Part shown: piece after piece, positions 17,594 through 25,859 of the stretch
Layout: each line of letters opens with the position of its first letter
Position numbering within the stretch: the stretch's first letter is position 1
Source of the DNA: a candidate division KSB1 bacterium
GTDB lineage: Bacteria; Zhuqueibacterota; Zhuqueibacteria; JANLFK01; Oleimicrobiaceae
Assembly (NCBI GenBank): GCA_034506335.1
Contig: JAPDPR010000004.1
Span: 46,233 to 110,232 of the forward strand
DNA length: 64,000 nt
Reading direction: 5' to 3'
Translations under genes and position numbers: made by a program
The notes under the pieces: generated by a model
Seen by the model: the letters and a program-made list of their open reading frames with translations, nothing else
What the model was told of the DNA's origin: nothing
Databases searched by the model: none

Positions 17594-18301
17594 ATGAAAT
17601 TAACCAAGAGCCTTAACCCAGCCGCCGCCTTCTTCTTAGCGACGATGCTTTGTGTGACCGCTTCCCTGTCGGGACAGACTAAAGGGGAACTGGCAGCCAA
17701 CCGATATGTCGATCCAAAAGGATACTTTAGAATTGTTCCGCCGCAGGGATGGTCAATACGAGAATACCCACAGGACCCTAGAGGGAAGGTAGCTTTTATT
17801 GCCCCTGATGGTGAGGATTATCTTCGTGTACTTATCAATGTTGTTGACTTCACCACAATTGATGAATTGGTAGAGCGTTGCAAAAATATCGAAAGCCGCA
17901 TTGGTATCTCTATGAATATCAAGAAAGAGGATTTTGGTGGCAGGCTAGTAGTAAAACGCTCTTTTGAAATGAAAGGACTTAAGTGGTTCACTATTGACTT
18001 CTTAGTAGGGTCTGTCGCTCATAATCTTCAGTTTGCAGCTCCTCCTAATTTGTATCAAAAGTATCTACGGGTTGCGATGAAAAGCATGGAGACTTACGAG
18101 CCCATCCCAAAAAGCACATCTGAAAAAGACTTCATCGCTTCTCAGGTTGCGAAGAAGCTTCGGTTGGCACAACTTATGATTGACGAAGGCAACTACGAGC
18201 TAGCTCTCGATTACATCAAGGAAGGACTGGAGTTTTCTCCTCAAGATGCCAAACTACTAGAACTTAAGAAACAAGTTGAAAGGAAGCTCGGCATAAATTA
18301 G
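17594..18301 (+). CDS. Secreted protein, PsbP/DUF1795-like with a C-terminal TPR-like helix pair
   Basis: 235 residues; signal peptide ending ASLSGQ. Residues about 38-175 have the pattern Y.DPKGYFRIVPPQGW...FIAPDGEDYLRVLINV, which resembles PsbP/DUF1795-type domains. The last 50 residues (AQLMIDEGNYELALDYIKEG, then LEFSPQDAKLLELKKQVERK) form one TPR-like repeat. Function unknown; protein-protein contact in the periplasm is plausible. A good AGAGGAGG site supports ATG 17594. The gene is A+T-rich like the broken barrel gene and unlike the G+C-rich flanks, so it was probably acquired with the island. Confidence 0.7.
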   Translation: MKLTKSLNPAAAFFLATMLCVTASLSGQTKGELAANRYVDPKGYFRIVPPQGWSIREYPQDPRGKVAFIAPDGEDYLRVLINVVDFTTIDELVERCKNIESRIGISMNIKKEDFGGRLVVKRSFEMKGLKWFTIDFLVGSVAHNLQFAAPPNLYQKYLRVAMKSMETYEPIPKSTSEKDFIASQVAKKLRLAQLMIDEGNYELALDYIKEGLEFSPQDAKLLELKKQVERKLGIN

Positions 18302-18356
18302 AAGAATCCGTCAAATGGCTATTGCTGTCCCCTAACAGTGGCATTAACACAGGGAA

Positions 18357-18374
18357 AAAAGGCAAAAGCCTTTT
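18357..18374 (+). terminator. Probable terminator after the secreted-protein gene
   Basis: AAAAGGC (18357-18363) and GCCTTTT (18368-18374) form a 7-bp stem around AAAA, ending in a T tract. The symmetrical A/T flanks would let it work in both directions. It lies 56 nt after the stop codon. Confidence 0.55.
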
Positions 18375-18430
18375 GGCTCCGGTTAGTTATGGCAAGCGCT
18401 ACGCAGCCTTTGCCCAGGGCGTCGTCAAGA

Positions 18431-18469
18431 AACCCTGCGGGTTTCCCTAGCAGGGCAACGCGCAGGGTT
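18431..18469. repeat. Inverted repeat between the island and tRNA-Val
   Basis: AACCCTGCG (18431-18439) is the exact reverse complement of CGCAGGGTT (18461-18469), with a 21-nt centre that contains another CAGGG copy (18451-18455). A smaller hairpin AAACCC-TGC-GGGTTT (18430-18444) overlaps the left arm, so two alternative folds exist. Function unknown; it may be a second terminator or an island boundary mark. Confidence 0.5.
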
Positions 18470-18486
18470 ACCATGGATATTTTCCC

Positions 18487-18515
18487 TTGATTCTCATCCG
18501 CCATTTTTCTATCTT
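18487..18515 (+). promoter_or_regulatory. Promoter of tRNA-Val
   Basis: TTGATT (18487-18492), 17 nt, TATCTT (18510-18515). The first tRNA base follows 13 nt after the -10 box, as expected for a short 5' leader. Confidence 0.65.
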
Positions 18516-18527
18516 TACGCCGTGCAA

Positions 18528-18601
18528 GGGCGATTAGCTCAGCTGGTCAGAGCGCTGGTCTCACATACCAGAGGTCACTGGTTCAAGTCCAGTATCGCCC
18601 A
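18528..18601 (+). tRNA. tRNA-Val (anticodon CAC)
   Basis: A complete cloverleaf of 74 nt. The acceptor stem is GGGCGAT/ATCGCCC, the D arm GCTC/GAGC, and the anticodon arm CTGGT-CTCACAT-ACCAG with anticodon CAC (reads GUG). The variable loop is AGGTC, the T arm ACTGG-TTCAAGT-CCAGT, and A is the discriminator base. CCA is not encoded. A promoter lies 13 nt upstream and a terminator 7 nt downstream, so it is transcribed alone. It borders the A+T-rich island and is a natural candidate insertion site, though no duplicated 3' end was found on the island's other side. Confidence 0.95.
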
Positions 18602-18608
18602 CTGAGGA

Positions 18609-18641
18609 GGAGGTTGCGTGAAAACCGCACCTCCTTTTTTT
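18609..18641 (+). terminator. Terminator of tRNA-Val
   Basis: GGAGG (18609-18613) plus TGCG (18615-18618) pair with CGCA (18626-18629) plus CCTCC (18630-18634), with one bulged T. Seven T follow (18635-18641). Confidence 0.85.
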
Positions 18642-18677
18642 GTCTGAAGGACACTCGGTCGAAGCGGAGGAGTTGCC

Positions 18678-21600
18678 GTGCGCAGAAGACTACTAGCGGG
18701 AAGCCTTGTGGCCGTATTGGCCGCCGCCGCGCTTGCGCAAGAGCCAGACACATTTGTCCGGCAATGGCTGGTGGCGGGCGCCTTTGCGGTGGATCCTGAA
18801 CATGAGCCCTTGGGCACCGACCACCTGGGCGGGGAGGCGAATGTGCTCCCACGGCAGGGTGGGCGCGCAGGCGACAGGGACTGGTTCGTAGCCGACGTGG
18901 ATGCGCGGGGACGGCTTAACTTTGTACGCCTCGGTATCGAACCTCCTGAACAGTCGGTGGTCTATGCCCACGTGTACGTGTTTGTGCCGCAGGAGGTGGA
19001 GGCGCGGCTGCTGGTGGGAAGCGACGACGGGGTGGCAGTGCGCGTGAACGGGAACCGTATCCACGAGCACCTGGTGTTGCGCGGCTGGCGAGCAGATCAG
19101 GACACGGTGCGCGAGCGCCTCGGCGCCGGGTGGAACACCGTGTTGTGCAAGGTCTTCAACAACCTGGGGGGCTACGCGCTGTCGCTCCGCGTGGTGGGAC
19201 CGGATGGTGAGGCCATTCCGGGCTTACGGTACGCGGCAGACCGGCCTGATGATTTCCGCCTGGCCTCTGTGCCCTCCTGGTACGAGCTCGAGGAGTTGGG
19301 CATCCTCCCGCATGCCCGCTTGAGCGCAGACGGGCGCCTCAGCGCTGTCATCCAGGCGCGCGTTCGTCCCCACGGCACAACACCGGTGGCAGCGCTACTG
19401 TGCACGCTTCAGGTAGGTGAGCGGCGCTACCCTGTGCGGCGAACTAAGGAACTCCGCGGTGATCCGCTGGTCATCCAATGGCACGTTCCCCTGCTGGAGC
19501 TCCTGCGCCTCCGTCAAAGGAACCAAACCCTGCACGCAGTCATTGACTGGCGCACGGGGAGGATCGCGCGCACATTGGCGGTGAGCAGCGAGCAGGCCTT
19601 GGGCCCCGTGTTGGAGGGCGTGGAGATCACCGAGCTCTTTCAGCTCGTCAGGTCAAAGGAGGGCATCCGTGCGGCCGGCGTGGTCAATGTGCCGGAAGAG
19701 CTCGCGGTACATGACTTGCGCGTGCGCATAACTCCTCCGGACACGGGCCTGGCGGTGCAGTGCAACGGCGTTCCACTGGCGCGTGTCCCAAGTATACACG
19801 GGCCATGGCAGGCGAAAGTGGAGCCGGCGCCAGCGCGCTTTAGCGTGCCGCGTCACCGGGGAGAAAAACGCCTGACCCTCCACTTTACGGCTCCCCCTAT
19901 CGAAAAAGCTCGCCGTGTATTCTTGGAGCTGGCCTCGGTGGACTATGCATCCTTGAAAGAGGATCTCCGCTTTGGGCAGATCTACAGTCCTGAGGGCGAC
20001 TTCGGCCAGGCGGCCCTTTGGAAAAACATGGAGGCCGCCTTCTTGGCCGCCGACGCTCCAAGGCTGCAGAAGGCCGTGGAAGAGTTCTACCAAAGGTCAC
20101 AGGCGATCGCCGAGGCAATGAAGGCAGACACTATCCATGCAGTAGGCAACGCGCACATCGACATGGCCTGGCTATGGCGGTGGCCGGAGACGGTGGAGGT
20201 GTGCGAGCAGACCTTCCGGCAGGCCCTGGCGTTCATGGGGATGGATTCGGCGTTCACCTACGCCCAAAGCCAAGCTCAGGCATATGAGTGGATGGAGCGT
20301 TTCCATCCTGATGTTTTGGCGGGAATCAAAGCCATGGTGGAGCGGGGGCAGTGGTTGGCCGTAGGCGGCATGTGGGTAGAGCCGGACTGCAACCTCCCCT
20401 CGGGTGAGGCCCTGGTGCGGCAACTTTTGTACGGCAAACAGTACCTGCGCAAGACGCTGGGCGTGGATGTGCGCGTCGCCTGGACCCCTGACACTTTCGG
20501 CTACGCCTGGACGCTTCCCCAAATCTACAAGAAGAGCGGCATCGACTATTTCGTGACCACCAAGCTGTGGTGGAACGACACCACCCCACCAGAGCAGCAG
20601 CTCTTCTGGTGGGAGTCACCGGATGGTTCGCGCATCCTGGCCGTGATTCCGCGCAGCTACGTGGAGGACCTGGACGAGGAGCGCACGTTACGGACCCTGT
20701 GTGACTTTGCCAAGGACACAGGGGTGCGACACTGTCTAGTGCTCTACGGAGTCGGGGATCACGGCGGGGGCCCCACGCAGCAGATGCTCGCGCGCTTCGA
20801 CCACATGGCTCACACCCGACTCTACCCTACGGTGCTAAAGTCGTCGGCCGAGGCCTTTTTCCACGCCGCGGAAAAACACCCGGACCTTCCCGTCGTCCGT
20901 GACGAGCTCTACCTTCAGACCCACAGGGGCACCTACACCACCCAAGGGCTGGTCAAGAAGCAAAACCGGCAGATGGAGGCGCTGCTGGAAACGGCCGAAA
21001 AGTTCGTCGCTTTTGCTCCATTGCCTTACCCGGAGCCCGAGTTGCGCACGGCTTGGAAAGGCGTGCTGTTTAACCAGTTCCACGACATCCTGCCGGGCTC
21101 GAGCATCCCTGAGGTATACAAAGACGCCCACGCCCTGTACGATACCTGTCGGGCGCTTGCCGGCGCGGTACTGGACAGCGCCTTAGCAAAGCTGAGTGCC
21201 CAGGCAGATACGCGCGGAGAGGGGTTCCCCCTGGTCGTGTTTAACCCCCTGTCGTGGGAGCGAAATGATCTAGCATGGGTGCGAGTGCCGCCGCACATGT
21301 TGGAGCGCGCGTGGGTTGTTGTGGACAAAGCCGGCAAGATGCACGCAGTGCAACCGCACCAGGATGGCCTGCTGTTTGAGGTGAGCGGCGTTCCGGGTAT
21401 GGGGTTCAAGGTCTTCTGGCTGCGTCCTGCGAAATCTGTGCCCTGGCGCGATTCCCCTCACGCTGAACAGTGGAAGCTGACCAACGGGAGGTGGGAACTG
21501 GAGTTCGACCAGAACACCGGCAATCTCGCTTCGCTGCGTGAGGTGACGACCGGGCGTCAGTTCCTGGCTGGGCCAAGCAATGAGCTGCAATTCTTTGAAG

Positions 21601-22511
21601 ACCTGCCCGCCGAATACGACGCCTGGAACATCGGCTACACCGGCAGGGAGTGGCGCAGTGATCCGGCGCCCCAGCTGGAAGTAGTGGCCGAAGGGCCAGT
21701 GCGGGCCACGATGCGGGTGGTACGCACCTTCGGCAGCTCGCGATTCGTCCAGGACATCAGCGTCTATCGTCGTTTGCCGCGCATCGACATCGCTACCCGG
21801 GCGGATTGGCATGAGACGCACGTATTGGCAAAAGCTGCCTTTTCAGCGGCCGTAAGCGGTCGGGCGGCTACGTACGAAATCCCCTACGGTTGGATACAGC
21901 GCACAACCTCCCCCACAACACCCGCCGAAAAGGCCATGTATGAGGTGCCGGCACAAAAATGGATTGACCTCACAGATGACCGGGGGGCAGCCGGCGTGAG
22001 CCTTCTCAATGACTGCAAGTACGGCCATGACGTGCGGGGAAACGTGATGCGCATTACCCTGCTTCGCTCGCCAAAGAATCCCGATCCCAATGCCGACATG
22101 GGAGAGCATGAGTTTGTCTACAGCCTTTACCCCCATACTGGCGGATGGCAGCAGGCGGAAACCCACCGCCGTGCATACGAACTGAACTGCCCCCTTCGGG
22201 TGGTCTGGACCAAGCCCCACCGCGGTGAGCTGGGTACGAGTTGCTCCTTTGTGGAGGTGAACGCCGGCGCAGGAGTAATGCTCACCGCCGTCAAACAGGC
22301 GGAGGAGGGGAGCGATTTGGTGCTAAGATTGTGCGAGCTGTTTGGAGCCCGGACACCGGTTACCCTGCGGTTCACACGGCAAGTTCGGGAGGCCTGGGAG
22401 ACGGACCTGCTCGAGAGGCCTACGGGCGGGGTTCAGAAGGAGGGCAGTGCCGTCGCCGCGCTCATGCAGCCCTTTGAGATAAAGACGCTTCGGGTGCGGT
22501 TCGCCCAATAG
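18678..22511 (+). CDS. Secreted GH38 alpha-mannosidase
   Basis: 1277 residues with a cleavable signal ending AAALAQ. The first 430 residues form beta-rich accessory domains, including a PA14/galactose-binding-like part. The GH38 catalytic domain follows: AVGNAHIDMAWLWRWPETVE gives the zinc-binding HxD, WTPDTFGYAW carries the predicted nucleophile Asp605, and LYGVGDHGGGPTQ carries another active-site loop. The central helical and C-terminal beta-sandwich domains complete the family layout. It probably removes alpha-mannose from external glycans in the periplasm or at the surface. GTG 18678 has GGAG upstream. It is much longer than cytoplasmic GH38 enzymes (about 850-1000), because of the N-terminal extension. 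Confidence 0.9.
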   Translation: MRRRLLAGSLVAVLAAAALAQEPDTFVRQWLVAGAFAVDPEHEPLGTDHLGGEANVLPRQGGRAGDRDWFVADVDARGRLNFVRLGIEPPEQSVVYAHVYVFVPQEVEARLLVGSDDGVAVRVNGNRIHEHLVLRGWRADQDTVRERLGAGWNTVLCKVFNNLGGYALSLRVVGPDGEAIPGLRYAADRPDDFRLASVPSWYELEELGILPHARLSADGRLSAVIQARVRPHGTTPVAALLCTLQVGERRYPVRRTKELRGDPLVIQWHVPLLELLRLRQRNQTLHAVIDWRTGRIARTLAVSSEQALGPVLEGVEITELFQLVRSKEGIRAAGVVNVPEELAVHDLRVRITPPDTGLAVQCNGVPLARVPSIHGPWQAKVEPAPARFSVPRHRGEKRLTLHFTAPPIEKARRVFLELASVDYASLKEDLRFGQIYSPEGDFGQAALWKNMEAAFLAADAPRLQKAVEEFYQRSQAIAEAMKADTIHAVGNAHIDMAWLWRWPETVEVCEQTFRQALAFMGMDSAFTYAQSQAQAYEWMERFHPDVLAGIKAMVERGQWLAVGGMWVEPDCNLPSGEALVRQLLYGKQYLRKTLGVDVRVAWTPDTFGYAWTLPQIYKKSGIDYFVTTKLWWNDTTPPEQQLFWWESPDGSRILAVIPRSYVEDLDEERTLRTLCDFAKDTGVRHCLVLYGVGDHGGGPTQQMLARFDHMAHTRLYPTVLKSSAEAFFHAAEKHPDLPVVRDELYLQTHRGTYTTQGLVKKQNRQMEALLETAEKFVAFAPLPYPEPELRTAWKGVLFNQFHDILPGSSIPEVYKDAHALYDTCRALAGAVLDSALAKLSAQADTRGEGFPLVVFNPLSWERNDLAWVRVPPHMLERAWVVVDKAGKMHAVQPHQDGLLFEVSGVPGMGFKVFWLRPAKSVPWRDSPHAEQWKLTNGRWELEFDQNTGNLASLREVTTGRQFLAGPSNELQFFEDLPAEYDAWNIGYTGREWRSDPAPQLEVVAEGPVRATMRVVRTFGSSRFVQDISVYRRLPRIDIATRADWHETHVLAKAAFSAAVSGRAATYEIPYGWIQRTTSPTTPAEKAMYEVPAQKWIDLTDDRGAAGVSLLNDCKYGHDVRGNVMRITLLRSPKNPDPNADMGEHEFVYSLYPHTGGWQQAETHRRAYELNCPLRVVWTKPHRGELGTSCSFVEVNAGAGVMLTAVKQAEEGSDLVLRLCELFGARTPVTLRFTRQVREAWETDLLERPTGGVQKEGSAVAALMQPFEIKTLRVRFAQ

Positions 22512-22549
22512 CGGACTCGCACCAGGTGTGACGGCGGGAGCAGATTGAG

Positions 22550-23662
22550 ATGCGTCTGCGTTCGGAAAAGATCAAGTCCCGAGAAGAGGTGGCATCCCTC
22601 TGTGCAGAGGCGCGCGCGCGGGGCAAGAGGGTGGGTTTTACCTCCGGCACATTTGACCTTCTGCATGCTGGCCATGTGGATTATCTGGAGAAAGCCCGCC
22701 AAGCCTGTGATCTGCTGGTGGTAGGGGTGAACTCGGACGCATCTGTGCGGGCCTACAAGGGGCCATCGCGCCCCCTGGTGCCTGCTGAGCAGAGAGCAGA
22801 GGTCGTCGCCGCACTGGAGTGCGTAGATCTAGTTTTCATCTTCCCGGAACGGCGCAACAAGGTAAATATCCAACTCCTGCGTCCCGACCTGTACATCAAG
22901 GCAGGAGACTACCAGCAGTCACAATTGACCTCCAAAGAAGAGGTGGAACGTTACGGTGGCAAGGTTCTGCTGATACCCGTAACCACGCCCGTGTCCACGA
23001 CGGAGATCTTGGCCAGAGCAGTATCGGCGCAGGCGTCCCCTCAGGCTGTAGTGGAGGTTGCCGGAGCAGTGCACCTCCATCGCCCGCGCCTGAAACCGGC
23101 GCCGGCGGTGTTTGTAGACCGCGACGGCACTATCCTGGAGGAAGTCCCCTACCTGCACGAGCCAGAGAAGGCCCGTCTTCTTCCGCTCGTAGGCGAAGGA
23201 CTGCGCCGCTTTCAGGACATGGGGTACCGCATCGTCGTACTCACTAATCAGGCCGGCATCGGCCTTGGTTATTTCCCAGTGGAAGACTTCTATAGGGTGA
23301 ACAGCGCGATGCTCGGCCTCCTGCATCAGCATGGGGTGCGGGTGGACAAGGTCTATTTCTGTCCTCATGGCCTGGCTGAGCAGTGTGAGTGCCGCAAGCC
23401 GGGGACGGCCCTCCTGCGTCTGGCAGTGGAGCAACTGAATGTAGACCTCAGCCACAGCATCGTCATCGGCGACAGGACCTCGGACGTGGAGACCGCCCGG
23501 CGAGCCGGGTGTAGAAGCATCTTGGTGAGGACCGGTGCCGCAGGGCAAGACGGCGAATACTCCGCCACGCCGGACGCAGTGGCAGAGAGCCTGGTTGAAG
23601 CGGCGGACATTGCGTTGGAATGGGAACGAGGCCCATCAGGGGAGCCAAGTCAAGCGCTGTAA
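22550..23662 (+). CDS. Fusion of HldE C-terminal nucleotidyltransferase and GmhB phosphatase
   Basis: 370 residues with two domains. Residues 1-165 are a cytidylyltransferase-like fold with the HxGH motif HAGH (39-42) and AGDYQQSQLTSKEE, matching the ADP-heptose adenylyltransferase half of HldE (RfaE2). Residues about 180-355 are a HAD domain with VDRDGT (Asp190/Asp192), LTNQAGIGLG, a zinc-type CPHGLAEQCECRKP loop and IGDRTSDVETA, matching D-glycero-D-manno-heptose 1,7-bisphosphate phosphatase GmhB. The enzyme would catalyse two consecutive steps towards ADP-heptose for lipopolysaccharide core. The HldE kinase half that acts before GmhB is not in this protein or window. Confidence 0.88.
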   Translation: MRLRSEKIKSREEVASLCAEARARGKRVGFTSGTFDLLHAGHVDYLEKARQACDLLVVGVNSDASVRAYKGPSRPLVPAEQRAEVVAALECVDLVFIFPERRNKVNIQLLRPDLYIKAGDYQQSQLTSKEEVERYGGKVLLIPVTTPVSTTEILARAVSAQASPQAVVEVAGAVHLHRPRLKPAPAVFVDRDGTILEEVPYLHEPEKARLLPLVGEGLRRFQDMGYRIVVLTNQAGIGLGYFPVEDFYRVNSAMLGLLHQHGVRVDKVYFCPHGLAEQCECRKPGTALLRLAVEQLNVDLSHSIVIGDRTSDVETARRAGCRSILVRTGAAGQDGEYSATPDAVAESLVEAADIALEWERGPSGEPSQAL

Positions 23663-23917
23663 CAAGGCAGGGGTGAGAACGAGATGCACTACCCACTGCA
23701 CAATCTGAGGGCTTCGCCAACGGGCCGTTTAGTTTTGCGGACGAAGCACAGCGAAGACTGGGCGTCGAGGTCGCGCTGTCTCAGTGTGAGGAAGGTCGTT
23801 TGAAGTGGGGGTGAGACGGGAGTGGGCCTTTGCAAAGAGGAGGCTTAGCCCGTTCGCCACGGCCGGCGAGGTCGCGAAACTCACTTGCAGATCAAAAACA
23901 AGATGAGGGGTCTCGTA
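23663..23917. other. Convergent intergenic region without a clear gene
   Basis: 255 nt between the 3' ends of the heptose-synthesis fusion and rluD. No T-tailed hairpin is visible. One + frame reads GPFSFADEAQRRLGVEVALS and then ends, which looks protein-like but has no start or ribosome site; it could be the tail of a vanished gene. Nothing else is recognised. Confidence 0.4.
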
Positions 23918-24886
23918 TCAAGAAGCCTGTTCCAGCATAGCTAACAGTCGAACAAAGTCGTCCGGCAGGGGAGCCTCGAAGTACATGTGCTCCTTCGAAA
24001 TAGGGTGGACAAAGCCCAGACTGAGCGCGTGCAGAGCCGGCCGATTGAACTGCTTAAGGAGCTTGACGGCAAAGGCCACGTTTTCGCGGCTGAGGCCGCT
24101 AAGCTTCTTACTCCTTCCGCCGTAGGTCGCGTCCCCGAAGACAGGGTGCCCGATATAGGCCATGTGGACCCGGATCTGGTGGGTGCGGCCTGTTCCCAGC
24201 GTCAACCTCACCAGGCTGAGCAGACGGAATTTCTCCAGCACCTCGTAGTTGGTCACCGCGAGTTTACCCTGCCTTGACACGGTCATGCGCAAGCGGTTCT
24301 TGGGGCTCCGGCGCAACAGCGTTTCAATGCGGCCTGTGGGCACGCGGAAATGTCCCCAGACCACCGCGCGATACTCACGCTGAATCTGCCTCGTGGCGAA
24401 TTGCTGCGAGAGACTCACATGGGCCTCGTCGCTCTTGGCCACCACCATTACCCCCGAAGTCTCCTTGTCCAGACGGTGCACGATCCCGGGTCGTTGTACG
24501 CCGCCGATCCCTGACAAATGTTGGCAATGAGCCAGAAGGGCGTTGACCAGAGTGCCGGTGTAGTTGGCAAAGGCCGGGTGCACGACCATCCCTGCTGGCT
24601 TGTCCAGCACCAACAGATGCTCGTCCTCGTACAGGATGTGCAAAGGGATGGCTTCAGGCAGGATCTCCAGCTTCTTTGGCTCAGGGACGGTGACTTCTAT
24701 CAGCTCCTGCGGGCGGACGCGGTGGCCCGGCTTACTGGTAGCGCCGCCAACCTTGACGTTGCCTTCCTGGATGAGGCGTTGGATGCGAGCACGCGTGAGG
24801 TGCGGAAGCTCTTGATGAAGAAACCTATCGAGCCGCTGGCGTTCATGCTGAGTGGGGACGACTATGGTGTAGTGGGTAGGCGACAT
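23918..24886 (-). CDS. rluD: Ribosomal large-subunit pseudouridine synthase, RluD type
   Basis: 322 residues. An N-terminal S4 RNA-binding domain (about 15-70, RLDRFLHQELPHLTRARIQR) precedes the RluA/RluC/RluD catalytic domain. That domain has VLDKPAGMVVHP, the catalytic Asp140 in HRLDKETSG, and RTHQIRVHMAYIGHPVFGD. It converts uridines to pseudouridine in 23S rRNA helix 69 or related sites. S4 plus length favour RluD over RluA, but RluC cannot be excluded. It follows lspA by 18 nt and is the last gene of the long leftward run. Confidence 0.88.
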   Translation of the reverse strand: MSPTHYTIVVPTQHERQRLDRFLHQELPHLTRARIQRLIQEGNVKVGGATSKPGHRVRPQELIEVTVPEPKKLEILPEAIPLHILYEDEHLLVLDKPAGMVVHPAFANYTGTLVNALLAHCQHLSGIGGVQRPGIVHRLDKETSGVMVVAKSDEAHVSLSQQFATRQIQREYRAVVWGHFRVPTGRIETLLRRSPKNRLRMTVSRQGKLAVTNYEVLEKFRLLSLVRLTLGTGRTHQIRVHMAYIGHPVFGDATYGGRSKKLSGLSRENVAFAVKLLKQFNRPALHALSLGFVHPISKEHMYFEAPLPDDFVRLLAMLEQAS

Positions 24887-24904
24887 TGTGGAGCAATGTG
24901 CAGC

Positions 24905-25417
24905 TTACACAGCCGGCCCCTCGGCTGTCCGCTTCCGCGGCGAGTGAGAGGAGCTGTCGAAAAGGACCAGCGCGATGAGCACGACGATGCCGATAGTCAC
25001 GGCGGCGTCTGCCACGTTAAAAACGGGCCAGCGGCTCATGAGAAAATCAGGAAAGTCGACGTCAATGAAATCCACCACTTTGCCGAAAAGGAGACGATCG
25101 GTGAGATTGCCCAGTGCGCCGCCAAAGGTAATAGCCAACGCGACCTGCTCGGTGGTGCCTGCTGAGCGGCTGCGGAGCATATAAACGAGCAGCATCATGC
25201 TCACGAGCGCGATCAGCGCGGTAAAAAGTGGACCGCCTCCGACCCGAATACCGAAAGCAATGCCCGGGTTCTCGACGTAGGTCAACCGCACCAGGTCACC
25301 TATGATCGGAATGGGACGCTCACGGGGCAGCCAGGCCCGGGCGATCGCCTTGGTTGCCTGATCAACGACAAAGACCAGGGCCGCGTAGCTGAGAACCTTC
25401 AGTCGTGTTGCAGTCAA
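24905..25417 (-). CDS. lspA: Lipoprotein signal peptidase (signal peptidase II)
   Basis: 170 residues with four membrane helices. The catalytic aspartates are Asp116 in FGKVVDFIDV and Asp137 in FNVADAAVTIG; GGALGNLTDRL supplies the supporting Asn and Arg. It removes signal peptides from prolipoproteins at the inner membrane, matching the many lipoproteins in this window. It starts with TTG (25417-25415) preceded by GAGGAG, 15 nt after the DksA-like gene. Confidence 0.95.
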   Translation of the reverse strand: MTATRLKVLSYAALVFVVDQATKAIARAWLPRERPIPIIGDLVRLTYVENPGIAFGIRVGGGPLFTALIALVSMMLLVYMLRSRSAGTTEQVALAITFGGALGNLTDRLLFGKVVDFIDVDFPDFLMSRWPVFNVADAAVTIGIVVLIALVLFDSSSHSPRKRTAEGPAV

Positions 25418-25432
25418 CGACTCCTCGCCAGG

Positions 25433-25810
25433 CTACTGACGCTGCTTCTCCTCTTTGGCTTTGCACTCCACGCAGAGGCGAACGTGGGGCACCGCTTCCA
25501 AGCGCTCTTTGCCTATGTCCTTGCCACACTGGACACATTTGCCATAGGTGCCGTCAGCAATTCGTTCTAGTGCTTGGTCCAGGTGGTAAAGCAAGTTTCC
25601 TTCGCGAGAGGCGAGAAAGAATGCCTTCTCCCGTTCCATGGTGTCGGTGCCCTGGTCGGCCATGTGGAAGGAGTACGAGGAGTGGTCCCCGGTGGCCTCC
25701 TTGAGAGTCGAATTTAGCCCCGACTCCTTTAGCCTCTCCAGTTCCTTGAGCAGCTCCTCTCGTTTTCGGAGGATGAGTTTCTTGAAGTACTCGAGCTCTT
25801 TTTTGGTCAT
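25433..25810 (-). CDS. DksA/TraR-type C4 zinc-finger protein
   Basis: 125 residues from ATG 25810, chosen because GGAGG lies right before it. The N-terminal half is a coiled-coil hairpin (KKELEYFKKLILRKREELLK). The C-terminal finger is CVQCG...CVEC with four cysteines. The family binds the RNA polymerase secondary channel and adjusts transcription with ppGpp. The coiled-coil tip carries AD-type residues (MADQGTDTMEREK), but the match to DksA proper is incomplete, so the symbol is left open. It lies between ileS and lspA. Confidence 0.85.
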   Translation of the reverse strand: MTKKELEYFKKLILRKREELLKELERLKESGLNSTLKEATGDHSSYSFHMADQGTDTMEREKAFFLASREGNLLYHLDQALERIADGTYGKCVQCGKDIGKERLEAVPHVRLCVECKAKEEKQRQ

Positions 25811-25859
25811 GGTTTCCTCCGCCCTGAACACATCATGTGTGCGAAGCACCCACCGCCCT

